A DNA stretch of 64,000 nt from Rubrivivax sp. (GCA_020248915.1 JADCGP010000014.1:186001-250000), one strand, 5' to 3'; shown: positions 42,073 to 52,269, counted from the stretch's first letter. Numbers and translations: made by a program. The notes: a model not told the origin generated them from the letters alone.

Positions 42073-45000
42073 TCAGAAACGGGCGGGGCGCGCCGCCTCG
42101 GCCGGCAAGCCCGGCGTCGGCACGAGGGCGAACATCCCGCGGTAGTCCCGCACCCAGCCGGCCACCTGCTCCGGGGGCATCGGCGCCGCGATGCCGTTGC
42201 CCTGGCCGACGTCGCAGCCCAGCTCGAGCAGCGCGCGCGCCTGCGCCGGCGATTCGACCCCCTCGGCCACGACGGTGCAGCCGAAGGTGCGTGCCAACCC
42301 GACGACGCCTTCGACGATGGCCCGGTCCTGCGGGTCGTCCAGCATGTGGTGCACGAAGCTGCGGTCGATCTTCAGCACGTCCACCGGCAGCCGCTTCAGG
42401 TAGGTGAGCGTCGAGTAGCCGGTGCCGAAGTCGTCGAGCGCGAAGCGCACGCCGAGCGCGCGGCAGCGTGCCAGCAGCGCCGAGGTGGCCTCTATGTCGG
42501 CGTGCGCGGCGCTCTCGAGCATCTCGATCTCCAGCCGGCGGGCCAGCGGCTCGCCCTGGCGGGCCAGCAGCTCGGACAGGCGCTGCGCGAAGTCCGGTTC
42601 CTGCAGGTGGCGTGCCGACACGTTGACGCTGACCGCGATGTCGAGCCCGCCGAGGACCCATTGCGTCAGGTGCTCGAGCGCCTGCGCGATCACCCAGTCG
42701 CCGATGCGCGAGGACAGCCCGGTGTTCTCGATCAGCGGCAGGAACTGGAGCGGCGCAATCAGGCCCTGCTGCGGGTGTTCCCAGCGCAGCAGCGCCTCGA
42801 AGCCCAGCACGCGGCCGCTGCGCATGTCCACCTTGGGCTGGTAGAACAGCGCGAACTCGCGCTGGTCGAGCGCCTCCTGCACGCGCCCGATGGCCATCAC
42901 GCGCTCCTCGGTGCGGCGGCGGTGCTCGGGATCGAAGAACAGCCAGCCGTTGCGGCCGGACTGCTTGGCCTGGTACATCGCGTGGTCGGCGTGGCGCAGC
43001 AGCGTGTCGGCGTCGCTGCGGTCGATCGGGTACACGGTGGCGCCCATGCTCGCGGTGACCTGCACCGGATCCTGCCGGGGGTCGAGCAGGTAGGGCTGGC
43101 CGACCACCCTCAGCACTCGCTCGACGGCCAGTCGGGCCTCCTCCAGCGTGCCGGCGCGCAGCAGCAGCACGAACTCGTCGCCGCCCAGCCGGGCCGCGCT
43201 GTCGGTCCAGTCCTGTCGGCTGCGCAGCGCGCTGCGCAGCCGGCCGGCCAGCATCGACAGCAGCCGGTCGCCGGCAGCGTGCCCGAACTTGTCGTTGACG
43301 GGCTTGAAGCGGTCGAGGTCCAGGTAGCACACGACCAGCAGGTAGCCGTCGCGGTCGGCCGCCCGCATCGCGTCGTCGAGCAGCTGCGTCAGGTGCGCGC
43401 GGTTGGGCAGCCGGGTCAGCTCGTCGTACAGCGCCTGGCGCTCGAGCTGCGCGCGCTGCGCGCGCTGCTCGGTGACGTCGGCGATCACCACCACGTGGTA
43501 GCGCAGCTCGCCCGCGCTGCCGCGCACCGCCGAGATCGTGGCCTGCAGAGTGCGAAGCTCGCCGCCGCAGCGCTCGACGAGCTCGCCGCGCCAGCGTCCC
43601 TCGCTGTGCAGCGCGACCCACATCGCAGCCCGCTGCTCTCGCGCCACCGGGTCATCCGCGGTGGGGCGCAGCAGCGACGGCACCGTGCCCAGCAGGTCCT
43701 CGGGCTGGACGCCGACGATCTCGCTGTAGGCGGGGTTGACGTCCAGCACGCGCAGTTCGGGGTCGGTGACCAGCATGCCCTCGTGCAGGTGCCGGAACAG
43801 GTTGACCGACATCAGCTGCCGCTCCTGGGCATCGCGTCGCTCCTGCACGTCGGCCAGCGTGGCAAGCAGCCGGGTCGGCCGGCCGTCGGCGTCGCGCTCG
43901 ATGACCAGCAGCGTGCTCTCGAACCAGCGCCACGCCGTGCCTGCCGGGCTCATCCGGAGCTCGATCAACATGCGGCCTGCGCTGCCCTCGGTGACGGCGA
44001 CCAGGGCCTGCTCGACGGCGGCGCGGTCGTCGACGTGCACGCGCTCGAGCCACGCCGCCGGCGTCCAGCGGCGGTCGTGGAAGGCGGCCAGTGCGCGCCA
44101 GGCGATCGACGCGAAGCCCTCTTGCCGCTGCAGGTGCCAGTCGGCCACGCCCAGGCGCGAACCGTCCAGCGCCCACTCCCAGCGCTGGCTGCGGGCCTGC
44201 GCCTCGCTCGCCGCGCCCTGCGTCACCAGCAGCAGCACCAGAAGGCTGGTCACCCAGACCGCGAAGCCCGCCGCATCGGCCCCGGGCAGCAACGCCCCGG
44301 CCCGCCACGGCGAGCTGGCGGCCGCCACGGCCACGAGGGCTCCGCCGGCGGCAAGCGCCAGCTGGCCGCGCAGCGCCATCACGGCCAGCGCCACGTGCGG
44401 CAGCAGCAGGGCCAGGAGCGCGAGCGCCGTGCCGCTGCCGGTCGCCTGCAGCAGCGCGGCGCAGAGCAGCCACACGGCGACCCCGAGCACGGCTTCGCCC
44501 CAGGCGCCGGTGGGCTTGAGCGACGGCAACAGCCGCCGGTCCAGGGCCAGCGCCGACCACGCCGCGAGCAGCCCGCCCAGGCTCAGTGCCACGGCGTGCT
44601 GCAGCGCCTGCGCCGCCCAGGGGCCGGGCACGGGGGGGACTGCCCGGCCCAACCAGGCGTCGCCTGCCAGGCCGAGCGCGATCGCCGGCAGCAGCGCGGC
44701 CGCCGGAACGGAAGCGGAGAGCGCGAGCGCATCCCGGCCGCGCTCGAGCCGGGGGTCGAATCCCAGGCGCCGCAGCAGCATCCACGCGGTGGCCGCCGCG
44801 GCGCCCCCTGCCACCGCGCCCAGCACCGCACCGAAGACCGACGGCGCCAAGCCCAGCAGCGCAACGAACAGCCCCAGGACCGGCGCCGGCAGCGACCGCC
44901 AGCCCCATCGGACCAGGGCAGCGAGAGCCAGGCCGCAGGGCAGCGCCAATGCCACCGCGGGCACGCCAGGCCAGCTGAGCGCGCCAGCCCGGGCCAGGAG

Positions 45001-45177
45001 ATACGCGCTTGCGGCCAGTGCCGCGAGGCGCAGCAGTGGCCCCACCCGCGGGCGGCTGCCTGCGGCCGTGGGCGTGGCGTCGGGGGCCGCGGCGGCCTTG
45101 CGCGTGACCGCTTGCTGCGCTGCCGGCCCGTGGGGTCGATCGGCGGGCTGCTCAGGCGGCGGCGACGAGGTGTTCAT
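42073..45177 (-). CDS. Membrane-bound PAS-GGDEF-EAL cyclic-di-GMP protein
   Basis: 1034 residues from the ATG at 45177; the frame extends further into yggX in another phase and is not used. The N-terminal 340 residues hold eight to ten hydrophobic segments, a MASE-like sensor without clear family. Two PAS regions follow (WEWALDGSRLGVADWHL; HEGMLVTDPELRVLDVNPAYSEIVG). The diguanylate cyclase site RLGGDEFVLL is intact (GGDEF, 665-669). The phosphodiesterase domain has the EAL motif at 794-796 (GFEALLRWEHP), and DDFGTGYSTLTYLKRLPVDVLKID, so both activities look possible. The start lies 49 bases after the yggX stop. Confidence 0.92.
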   Translation of the reverse strand: MNTSSPPPEQPADRPHGPAAQQAVTRKAAAAPDATPTAAGSRPRVGPLLRLAALAASAYLLARAGALSWPGVPAVALALPCGLALAALVRWGWRSLPAPVLGLFVALLGLAPSVFGAVLGAVAGGAAAATAWMLLRRLGFDPRLERGRDALALSASVPAAALLPAIALGLAGDAWLGRAVPPVPGPWAAQALQHAVALSLGGLLAAWSALALDRRLLPSLKPTGAWGEAVLGVAVWLLCAALLQATGSGTALALLALLLPHVALAVMALRGQLALAAGGALVAVAAASSPWRAGALLPGADAAGFAVWVTSLLVLLLVTQGAASEAQARSQRWEWALDGSRLGVADWHLQRQEGFASIAWRALAAFHDRRWTPAAWLERVHVDDRAAVEQALVAVTEGSAGRMLIELRMSPAGTAWRWFESTLLVIERDADGRPTRLLATLADVQERRDAQERQLMSVNLFRHLHEGMLVTDPELRVLDVNPAYSEIVGVQPEDLLGTVPSLLRPTADDPVAREQRAAMWVALHSEGRWRGELVERCGGELRTLQATISAVRGSAGELRYHVVVIADVTEQRAQRAQLERQALYDELTRLPNRAHLTQLLDDAMRAADRDGYLLVVCYLDLDRFKPVNDKFGHAAGDRLLSMLAGRLRSALRSRQDWTDSAARLGGDEFVLLLRAGTLEEARLAVERVLRVVGQPYLLDPRQDPVQVTASMGATVYPIDRSDADTLLRHADHAMYQAKQSGRNGWLFFDPEHRRRTEERVMAIGRVQEALDQREFALFYQPKVDMRSGRVLGFEALLRWEHPQQGLIAPLQFLPLIENTGLSSRIGDWVIAQALEHLTQWVLGGLDIAVSVNVSARHLQEPDFAQRLSELLARQGEPLARRLEIEMLESAAHADIEATSALLARCRALGVRFALDDFGTGYSTLTYLKRLPVDVLKIDRSFVHHMLDDPQDRAIVEGVVGLARTFGCTVVAEGVESPAQARALLELGCDVGQGNGIAAPMPPEQVAGWVRDYRGMFALVPTPGLPAEAARPARF

Positions 45178-45226
45178 GCACGATCCAGCGCCGCGGGGCG
45201 GGTGCGCGGCACGGCGTCTGTGGCCT

Positions 45227-45499
45227 TCAGTCCGATGGCGGGACGAAGCCTGCCGGCTTGTCGGCGCCGTCGCCGAAGAAGAACTGCTCCATCTGCCGCG
45301 CCAGATACTGCCGCGCACGCGCGTCGGCAAGGTTCAGCCGGTTCTCGTTGACCAGCATCGTCTGGTGCCGCTTCCACATCTCGAACGCCTCCTTGGAGAC
45401 CTGGTCGTAGATGCGCTTGCCCAGCTCGCCCGGGTAGGGCGGGTAGACCAGCCCCTCGGATTCCTTCTCCAGATAGACACACTGGACCATGCGGGCCAT
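45227..45499 (-). CDS. yggX: Probable Fe(2+)-trafficking protein YggX
   Basis: 90 residues, full family length. [17 protein letters not shown] (with the conserved cysteine 7), [20 protein letters not shown], and [15 protein letters not shown] are the family signature. Protects Fe-S enzymes from oxidative damage and is SoxRS-linked in enterics. It lies 18 bases after argA and is likely in its transcript, then the cyclic-di-GMP gene. Confidence 0.95.
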   Translation of the reverse strand: MARMVQCVYLEKESEGLVYPPYPGELGKRIYDQVSKEAFEMWKRHQTMLVNENRLNLADARARQYLARQMEQFFFGDGADKPAGFVPPSD

Positions 45500-45517
45500 C
45501 GACGTACTCCGGGGCGT

Positions 45518-46870
45518 TCAGGTGAGCTTCTTGACCAGCACCTGAGAGCGCCGGTCCCAATCGTACTTTCGCTTGCGCGCCTCGGGGAGCCAGTCGGTGT
45601 CGACCTGCACGAATCCGCGCTTGATGAACCAGTGCATCGTGCGGGTGGTCAGCACGAACAGGCTGTCGAGACCCTGTGCCCGCGCCCGTTGCTCGATGCG
45701 CTTGAGCAGACGCTCGCCATCGCCCTGGCCCTGCGAGAGCGGGCTGACCGTCAGCGCCGCCATCTCGCCGGTGCGCGCCTCGGGGAAAGGATACAGGGCC
45801 GCGCACCCGAAGATGATGCCGTCGTGCTCGATCACCGTGTAGTTGCCGATGTCACGCTCGATCTCGGTGCGGCCCCGCCGCACCAGCGTGCCGTCGCGCT
45901 CGAAGGGCTCGATCAGCGTCAGGATGCCGGCGACATCGTCGCTGGCGGCCTCGCGCAGGCTCTCGAGCTTCTCGTCGACCACCATCGTGCCGATGCCGTC
46001 GTGCGTGAACACCTCGAGCAGCAGGGCCCCGTCGACGGCGAAGGGCAGGATGTGCGAGCGCTCGACGCCGCCCTCGCAGGCCCGCACGCAGTGCTGCAGG
46101 TAGAACGCGGTGTCGGTGGGCAGCGCGGGCGGGGGCAGCGCGCCGAGGATGCGCCGCGCGTCGGCCAGCGCGAGCTCGGTGTCGATCGGCGCCGAGGCGT
46201 CGTCGGGGCGCTCGGCGGCGTGCTCGCGGATGCCGGGCATCTCGGTCATGAACACCAGCTTGTCGGCCCGCAGCGCGACGGCCGTGGCGGTGGCCACGTC
46301 CTCCATCGTCAGGTTGAAGGCCTCGCCCGTGGGCGAGAAGCCGAACGGCGACAGCAGCACGATCCCTTCGTTCTCGATCGCGCGCCGGATCGCCGCGTGG
46401 TCGACGCGGCGCACGACGCCGCTGTGCATCATGTCCACGCCGTCGACGATGCCCACCGGGCGCGCGGTCAGGAAGTTGCCCGACACGACGCGCACCGTGG
46501 CGTTGGCCATCGGCGTGTTGGGCAGGCCCTGCGAGAACGCCGCCTCGATCTCGAAGCGCAGCTGGCCGGCGGCCTCCTGCGCGGCGTCCAGCGCCACGGC
46601 GTCGGTCACGCGGACGCCACGGTGGAAGCGCGAGACGTGGCCCTTGGCGGCGAGCTGCTCGTTGACCTGCGGCCGGAAGCCGTGCACCAGCACCAGCTTG
46701 ACGCCCATCGCGTGCAGGATGGCCAGGTCCTGCACGAAGACGCTGAGCTTGCCCGCGGCGACGGCCTCGCCGACCAGGCCGACGACGAAGGTCTTGCCGC
46801 GGTAGGCGTGGATGTAGGGCGCCACGGCGCGGAACCACGGCACGAAGGTGTGGGGGAAGACGAGGCTCAT
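45518..46870 (-). CDS. argA: Amino-acid N-acetyltransferase (N-acetylglutamate synthase)
   Basis: 450 residues from ATG 46870. N-terminal amino-acid-kinase domain (GKTFVVGLVGEAVAAG, LVLVHGFRPQVNEQLAA, GIVLLSPFGFSPTGEAFNL), which binds arginine for feedback inhibition, and a C-terminal GNAT domain (ILTLIEPFERDGTLV, AALTVSPLSQGQGDGERLL, FVLTTRTMHWFIKRGF). First step of arginine synthesis from glutamate. Start at MSLVFPHTFVPWFR agrees with the family; the longer frame would run into the hrpA promoter. Divergent from hrpA by 68 bases. Confidence 0.96.
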   Translation of the reverse strand: MSLVFPHTFVPWFRAVAPYIHAYRGKTFVVGLVGEAVAAGKLSVFVQDLAILHAMGVKLVLVHGFRPQVNEQLAAKGHVSRFHRGVRVTDAVALDAAQEAAGQLRFEIEAAFSQGLPNTPMANATVRVVSGNFLTARPVGIVDGVDMMHSGVVRRVDHAAIRRAIENEGIVLLSPFGFSPTGEAFNLTMEDVATATAVALRADKLVFMTEMPGIREHAAERPDDASAPIDTELALADARRILGALPPPALPTDTAFYLQHCVRACEGGVERSHILPFAVDGALLLEVFTHDGIGTMVVDEKLESLREAASDDVAGILTLIEPFERDGTLVRRGRTEIERDIGNYTVIEHDGIIFGCAALYPFPEARTGEMAALTVSPLSQGQGDGERLLKRIEQRARAQGLDSLFVLTTRTMHWFIKRGFVQVDTDWLPEARKRKYDWDRRSQVLVKKLT

Positions 46871-46923
46871 CGCGACGCGCAGCAGGGCTGGGGGATTGTG
46901 CCGCAGCCCCCCGGGCCGACGCG

Positions 46924-46929
46924 GATAAT
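46924..46929 (+). promoter_or_regulatory. -10 box GATAAT of hrpA, leaderless arrangement
   Basis: GATAAT ends 9 bases before the GTG start at 46939; no Shine-Dalgarno lies between. Confidence 0.45.
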
Positions 46930-46938
46930 CCCGGCCCC

Positions 46939-49900
46939 GTGTCCCGCCGCCCCGCACCCGTGGCGCCGGCCGCTGCCGGCGCGGCACGGCAGCGTGCCGC
47001 GCCGAACCCCGTCGCGCCCATCGCCTACCCCGAGTCGCTGCCCGTCAGCGCCCGGCGCGAGGAGATCGCGCGCGCGATCCGCGAGCACCCGGTGGTCATC
47101 GTCAGCGGCGAGACCGGGTCGGGCAAGACGACGCAGCTGCCCAAGATCGTGCTGGAACTCGGCCGCGGGCTGGCGAACCGGGACAAGGGCGGGCACGGCC
47201 TGATCGGCCACACGCAGCCGCGGCGCATTGCCGCCAGCAGCGTCGCGCAGCGCATCGCCTCGGAGCTGGACACGCCGCTCGGCGAGGTGGTCGGCTACAA
47301 GGTGCGCTTCCACGACCGGCTGCAGCCCGGCGCCAGCGTCAAGCTGATGACGGACGGCATCCTCCTCGCCGAGACGCAGGGCGACCCGCTGCTCACCGCC
47401 TACGACACGCTGATCATCGACGAGGCGCACGAACGCAGCCTCAACATCGACTTCCTGCTCGGCTACCTGCGGCAGCTGCTGCAGGGGCCCCGGCCGAGGC
47501 GGCCCGACCTGAAGGTGATCGTCACGTCGGCGACGATCGACGCCGAGCGCTTCGCGCAGCACTTCGCCTCGGAGCGCGGCCCCGCCCCGGTGATCGCCGT
47601 CAGCGGCCGGCTGTACCCGGTCGAGCAGCGCTGGCGGCCTTTCGAGGAGCGGAAGGACTTCGATCTCGACGACGCCATCGCCGAGGCGGTGGACGAGCTG
47701 TGGCGCGAGGGACCGGGCGACATCCTGGTCTTCCTGCCCGGCGAGCGCGAGATCCGCGATGCGGCCGACCATCTGCACCGGCACCTCTCGCAGCGCCAGC
47801 GCGGCGGGCCGCCGGCCGAGATCCTGCCGCTGTTCGCGCGGCTGTCGCAGGCCGAGCAGGACCGCGTGTTCCGGCCCGGCAACGGACGGCGCATCGTGCT
47901 GGCGACCAACGTCGCCGAGACCTCGCTCACGGTGCCCGGCATCCGCTACGTGATCGACCCGGGCCTGGCGCGGGTCAAGCGCTACAGCTACCGCAGCAAG
48001 GTCGAGCAGCTGCAGGTCGAGCCGATCAGCCAGGCCGCGGCGAACCAGCGTGCCGGCCGCTGCGGCCGCTTGGCCGACGGCATCTGCATCCGCCTGTACG
48101 ACGAGGCGGGCTTCGCGGCGCGGCCGCGCTTCACCGATCCCGAGATCCTGCGCAGCTCGCTCGCGGGCGTGATCCTGCGCATGAAGTCGCTCGGCCTGGG
48201 CGCGGTGGAGGACTTCCCCTTCCTCGAGCCGCCGCCGCGGAAGGCCGTCGCCGACGGCTATGCGCTGCTCGCCGAGCTCGGCGCGGTGGACGACGGCAAC
48301 GAGCTGACGCCGACCGGCGCCGAGCTGGCCCGGCTGCCGCTCGACCCGCGCGTGGGCCGGATGATCCTCGAGGCACGCCAGCGCCAGGCGCTGGCCGAGG
48401 TGCTGGTGATCGCCGCGGCGCTGTCGGTGCAGGACGTGCGCGACCGCCCGCTGGAGCAGCAGCAGGCCGCCGACGAGAAGCACCGGCCGTTCGACGACGA
48501 GCGCTCGGAGTTCGTCGGCACGCTCAAGCTGTGGAAGTGGATCGAGGCCGGCCGGGGCGTGCACGGCCACGCCGAGGGCCGGGGCGCGCAGGTGGACCAG
48601 CCGCGGCTGTCGAACCGCCAGCAGGAGCAGCGGCTGCGCGACCAGTTCATCAGCCCGCGCCGCGTGCGCGAGTGGCGCGACATCCACGCCCAGCTCGCCA
48701 CCGTCGTCGCCGAGCACGGCTGGCGGCCCAACACGCTGCCGGCCACCTACGAGCAGCTGCATCAGTCGCTGCTGGCCGGCCTGCTGGGCAACGTGGGCTG
48801 CAGGGCCGAAGACGACGAGGCGTACCTCGGTGCGCGCGGCATCCGCTTCTGGCGCCACCCGGGCGCGAACCTCTCCCGGAAGCCGGGCCGCTGGATCGTC
48901 GCCGCGGAACTGGTGGAGACGACGCGCCTGTTTGGCCGCGGCATCGCGGCCATCGAGCCGCAGTGGCTGCCGCCGCTGGCCGGCCACCTGTTGAAGAGGC
49001 AGCTGCTCGAGCCGCACTGGGAGAAGAAGGCCGGCGAGGTGATCGCGCTGGAGCGCGCGACGCTGTACGGCCTGGTGGTCTACGCCGACCGGCGCGTGCC
49101 CTACGCCGAGGTCGACCCGGCGGCGGCGCGCGAGATCTTCCTGCGCGAGGGCCTGGTGGCGCACCTGCACGAGGACAGCTGGGACGCGCGACACCCCTTC
49201 CTCGCCCACAACCGGCGCGTCGTGCGCGAGGTGCAGGAGCTCGAGCACAAGGCGCGGCGGCAGGACGTGCTGGTGGACGACGAGCTGATCTTCGCCTTCT
49301 ACGACGCGCAGATGCCGGCCGACGTCTGCGGCACGGCGAGCTTCGAGCGCTGGTACCGCGCGGCGGCCCGGACCGAGCCGAAGCTGCTGCAGCTCACGCG
49401 CGAGGAGCTGATGCGGCACGAGGCGGCCGGCATCACGACCGAGGCCTTCCCGAAGGTGATCCGCCTGGGCGGCATCGACTGCGCGGCGAGCTACCTGCAC
49501 GAGCCCGGCGACGCCCGGGACGGACTCACGGTGACGGTGCCGATCTACGCCCTCAACCAGGTCAGCGAGGAGCGCTGCGAGTGGCTGGTGCCGGGCATGC
49601 TGGCCGCCAAGGTGCAGGCGCTGGTCAAGAGCCTCCCCCAGAGGCCGCGCTCGCGGCTGGTGCCGCTGCCGGAGTACGCGGCGGCGTTCTGCGCGGCGGC
49701 TGGCTTCGGTCAGGGCTCGCTGCAGGAGGCGCTGCTGCGGGCGGTACGCGAGCGCACGCAGCTGCCGGTGCAGCGGGCCGACTTCAAGCCCGAGCAGCTG
49801 GCGCCGCACCTGTTCATGAACCTGCGCGTCGTCGACGAGCACGGCCGGCAGCTCGGCATGGGCCGCGACGTGGCTGCCTTGAAGGCGCAGCTCGGCGGGC

Positions 49901-50937
49901 AGGCACGCAGCGCGTTCCAGGCCCTGGCGGCGCTGAGGCGGCCAGGGCCGGGCGCGGACGCCGGTGCCGCCGCCACTGGCGCGCCCGCTGCGGCTGCACG
50001 CCCGGCCGCCCCGGGGCCCGACCGGACGGGCGGCGTGCGCGCCGAGATCCGCCCGGAGGCCGCATCCCCGGCAGCCGCCGCGGCGTCGGCCGGAAAGATC
50101 ACCGACTGGACCTTCGGCGAGCTGCCCGAGCTGCTCGAGCTGCGACGCGGCGGCCAGACCCTGATCGGTTTTCCGGCCCTGGTCGACCGCCGCACGCACG
50201 TCGAGATCGAGGTCTTCGACGAGCCCGACGTGGCGGCGCGGCGGCATCGCGACGGGCTGCGCCGGCTCTTCGCGCTGCAGCTGAAGGAGCCGCTCAAGTA
50301 CCTGGAGAAGAACATCCCGGAGTTGCAGGCGATGGCGGGGGCCTACGTCGGCCTGGGCACGCTGGAGGAGCTGCGGGCGCAGATCGTCGCGCTGGCGCTC
50401 GACCGGGCCTTCCTGGCCGAGCCCCTGCCTGCCGACGCGGCTTCGTTCCGGCGCCGGATCGACGAGGGGCGCTCGCGGCTGAACCTGATCGCGCACGAGG
50501 TGGCGCGGCAGGCGGCCGCGGTGCTGCTGGAGTACGGCGGGGCCCAGCGCAAGCTCAAGGATGCCCGGCCGCCGCGCGAGGTGGCCGAGGACGTGCAGGC
50601 GCAACTCGCGCGGCTGGTCGGCAGGAACTTCCTGACGGCCACGCCGTGGCCGAGCCTGCAGCACCTGCCGCGGTACCTCAAGGCCGTCGTGCTGCGGCTC
50701 GACAAGCTGCGGGCCGATCCCGCGCGCGACGCTCAGCGCATGGCCGAGCTGCGGCCGCTCGAGCAGCGCTGGCTTCGCCGCGTGGCCGAGTTGAAGGGGG
50801 CGCCGCACGCGCGGCTGGACGAGTACCGCTGGCTGCTCGAGGAACTGCGCGTGAGTCTGTTCGCCCAGGAGCTGCGGACCCCGCAGCCGGTGAGCGCCAA
50901 GCGGCTGGACCGCGTCTGGGCGCAGATCGATGCCTGA
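46939..50937 (+). CDS. hrpA: ATP-dependent RNA helicase HrpA
   Basis: 1332 residues, GTG start. DEAH-box helicase: Walker A SGETGSGKTTQLPK, Ia TQPRRIAASSVAQR, DEAH box IIDEAHERSLN, motif III VTSATID, and motif VI QRAGRCGR. HA2 and OB-fold regions follow, then the large HrpA C-terminal domain (DUF3418, for example HLFMNLRVVDEHGRQLGMGRD and FPALVDRRTHVEIEVFDEP). HrpA acts on mRNA processing and rescue of collided ribosomes in E. coli. A proline/alanine-rich linker near residues 995-1040 is lineage-specific. Confidence 0.96.
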   Translation: MSRRPAPVAPAAAGAARQRAAPNPVAPIAYPESLPVSARREEIARAIREHPVVIVSGETGSGKTTQLPKIVLELGRGLANRDKGGHGLIGHTQPRRIAASSVAQRIASELDTPLGEVVGYKVRFHDRLQPGASVKLMTDGILLAETQGDPLLTAYDTLIIDEAHERSLNIDFLLGYLRQLLQGPRPRRPDLKVIVTSATIDAERFAQHFASERGPAPVIAVSGRLYPVEQRWRPFEERKDFDLDDAIAEAVDELWREGPGDILVFLPGEREIRDAADHLHRHLSQRQRGGPPAEILPLFARLSQAEQDRVFRPGNGRRIVLATNVAETSLTVPGIRYVIDPGLARVKRYSYRSKVEQLQVEPISQAAANQRAGRCGRLADGICIRLYDEAGFAARPRFTDPEILRSSLAGVILRMKSLGLGAVEDFPFLEPPPRKAVADGYALLAELGAVDDGNELTPTGAELARLPLDPRVGRMILEARQRQALAEVLVIAAALSVQDVRDRPLEQQQAADEKHRPFDDERSEFVGTLKLWKWIEAGRGVHGHAEGRGAQVDQPRLSNRQQEQRLRDQFISPRRVREWRDIHAQLATVVAEHGWRPNTLPATYEQLHQSLLAGLLGNVGCRAEDDEAYLGARGIRFWRHPGANLSRKPGRWIVAAELVETTRLFGRGIAAIEPQWLPPLAGHLLKRQLLEPHWEKKAGEVIALERATLYGLVVYADRRVPYAEVDPAAAREIFLREGLVAHLHEDSWDARHPFLAHNRRVVREVQELEHKARRQDVLVDDELIFAFYDAQMPADVCGTASFERWYRAAARTEPKLLQLTREELMRHEAAGITTEAFPKVIRLGGIDCAASYLHEPGDARDGLTVTVPIYALNQVSEERCEWLVPGMLAAKVQALVKSLPQRPRSRLVPLPEYAAAFCAAAGFGQGSLQEALLRAVRERTQLPVQRADFKPEQLAPHLFMNLRVVDEHGRQLGMGRDVAALKAQLGGQARSAFQALAALRRPGPGADAGAAATGAPAAAARPAAPGPDRTGGVRAEIRPEAASPAAAAASAGKITDWTFGELPELLELRRGGQTLIGFPALVDRRTHVEIEVFDEPDVAARRHRDGLRRLFALQLKEPLKYLEKNIPELQAMAGAYVGLGTLEELRAQIVALALDRAFLAEPLPADAASFRRRIDEGRSRLNLIAHEVARQAAAVLLEYGGAQRKLKDARPPREVAEDVQAQLARLVGRNFLTATPWPSLQHLPRYLKAVVLRLDKLRADPARDAQRMAELRPLEQRWLRRVAELKGAPHARLDEYRWLLEELRVSLFAQELRTPQPVSAKRLDRVWAQIDA

Positions 50938-51049
50938 TCCGGCCTGGGCGCCGCTCGAAGGCCGCTCGAAAGTCGAGCGGCGCCCGGCGCCGTTCGCGCC
51001 GTGTCGGGCGGGAGGGCAGAACCGAGGGGATTGACCCTGAGCAATGATC

Positions 51050-51068
51050 ACAAATGACAATCATTCGC
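51050..51068. promoter_or_regulatory. Candidate Fur box
   Basis: The core TGACAATCATT (51055-51065) matches 10 of 11 bases of the Fur consensus core TGATAATCATT; the whole 19-base window matches at 13 positions. It lies in the most AT-rich stretch of the window (51040-51080), 55-73 bases before the start of an iron-binding protein, which supports the assignment. Confidence 0.72.
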
Positions 51069-51122
51069 AATTGCATTAACATGGGCGCGTCGCCAATCCA
51101 GACCCTGCGCGAGGACGCACCG

Positions 51123-52187
51123 ATGAACCAGCCCCGAATCTCACCCCGAGTCCCGCTGATCGCCGCCGTGCTCGGCGCGGCCGCCTGCCTGGCCTTCGCC
51201 GCGCCCGCCCGGGCCCAGGAGAAGGTGCTGAACCTGTACTCGGCCCGCCACTACCAGACCGACGAAGCGCTCTACACCAACTTCACCAAGGCCACCGGCA
51301 TCCGAATCAACCGGGTCGAGGCCGACGACGCAGGCATCCTCGCCCGGCTGAAGGCCGAGGGCGCCGCGAGCCCCGCCGACGTGATCCTCCTGGTCGATGC
51401 GGCGCGCCTGTGGCGCGGCGAGCAGGACGGCCTGTTCCAGCCGATGAAGTCGGCCATCGTCGAGCGGCGCGTGCCCGCGCAGTTCCGCGGCGCCGATACC
51501 GGACAGGGGCCGCAGTGGATCGGCATCTCCACGCGCGCGAGGGTGGTCGTCTACGACAAGGCGCGCGTCAAGCCCGAACAGGTCGACACCTACGAGGAAA
51601 TCGCCGCTCCAGCGCTGAAGGGGCAGGTCTGCATCCGCTCCGGATCGCACCCGTACAACCTGAGCCTGTTCGGCTCGATGCTCGAGCGGCTCGGACCGCA
51701 GCGCACCGAAGCCTGGCTCAAGGGCGTGGTCGACAACCTCGCCCGGCCGCCGCGCGGCGGCGACACCGACCAGATCCGCTCGGTGGCGGCGGGCGAGTGC
51801 GCCGTCGCGGTGACCAACACCTACTACTTCGCGCGCCTGATGCAGAGCGGCAGTGCGGCCGACCGCGACCTGGTCGCGCGCGTGGGCGTCGTGTTCCCCG
51901 AGCAGGCGGGCGCCGGCACGCACGTCAACATCTCGGGCGCGGCCGTCGCCCGCAACGCGAAGAACCGCGAGGCGGCGCAGCAGTTCATCGAGTACCTGAC
52001 CGGCGACGACGCCCAGCGCATGCTGGCCGACGGCAACAACGAGTACCCGGTGGTGCCAGGCGTGCGCACCGAGAACCCGGCGCTGGCCGCGCTCGGCCGC
52101 TTCAAATCGGAGACCGTGCCGGTCGCCCGCGTCGGCGCCAACACCGCGGCCGTCCAGCAGATGCTCGACCGGGTGGGATTCCGCTAG
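51123..52187 (+). CDS. Fe(3+) ABC transporter substrate-binding protein (FbpA/FutA type)
   Basis: 354 residues. Signal peptide (MNQPRISPR, hydrophobic core, ARA before QEKVLN). The mature start VLNLYSARHYQTDEALYTNF carries the histidine and tyrosine typical of iron-binding members; the paired tyrosines near TNTYYFARL are the usual iron ligands of this cluster. The start at 51123 (MNQPR) gives a normal signal peptide; the ATG 51054 would overlap the Fur box. The gene stands alone: no permease or ATPase follows, because the next gene is convergent. It must therefore work with a transporter encoded elsewhere. Confidence 0.88.
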   Translation: MNQPRISPRVPLIAAVLGAAACLAFAAPARAQEKVLNLYSARHYQTDEALYTNFTKATGIRINRVEADDAGILARLKAEGAASPADVILLVDAARLWRGEQDGLFQPMKSAIVERRVPAQFRGADTGQGPQWIGISTRARVVVYDKARVKPEQVDTYEEIAAPALKGQVCIRSGSHPYNLSLFGSMLERLGPQRTEAWLKGVVDNLARPPRGGDTDQIRSVAAGECAVAVTNTYYFARLMQSGSAADRDLVARVGVVFPEQAGAGTHVNISGAAVARNAKNREAAQQFIEYLTGDDAQRMLADGNNEYPVVPGVRTENPALAALGRFKSETVPVARVGANTAAVQQMLDRVGFR

Positions 52188-52269
52188 TCCGCTGGCAAGC
52201 CGATCCGCCGGCACGCTGGCCGGCTCGACCGGGTCGCCGGCCCGGGCGCTCCGGGACGCGGGGGCCGGG

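Noticed and set aside
46867..51060. Open frame of 1397 codons on the minus strand
   Set aside because: Antisense to hrpA with the same shadow composition; hrpA shows all helicase motifs.
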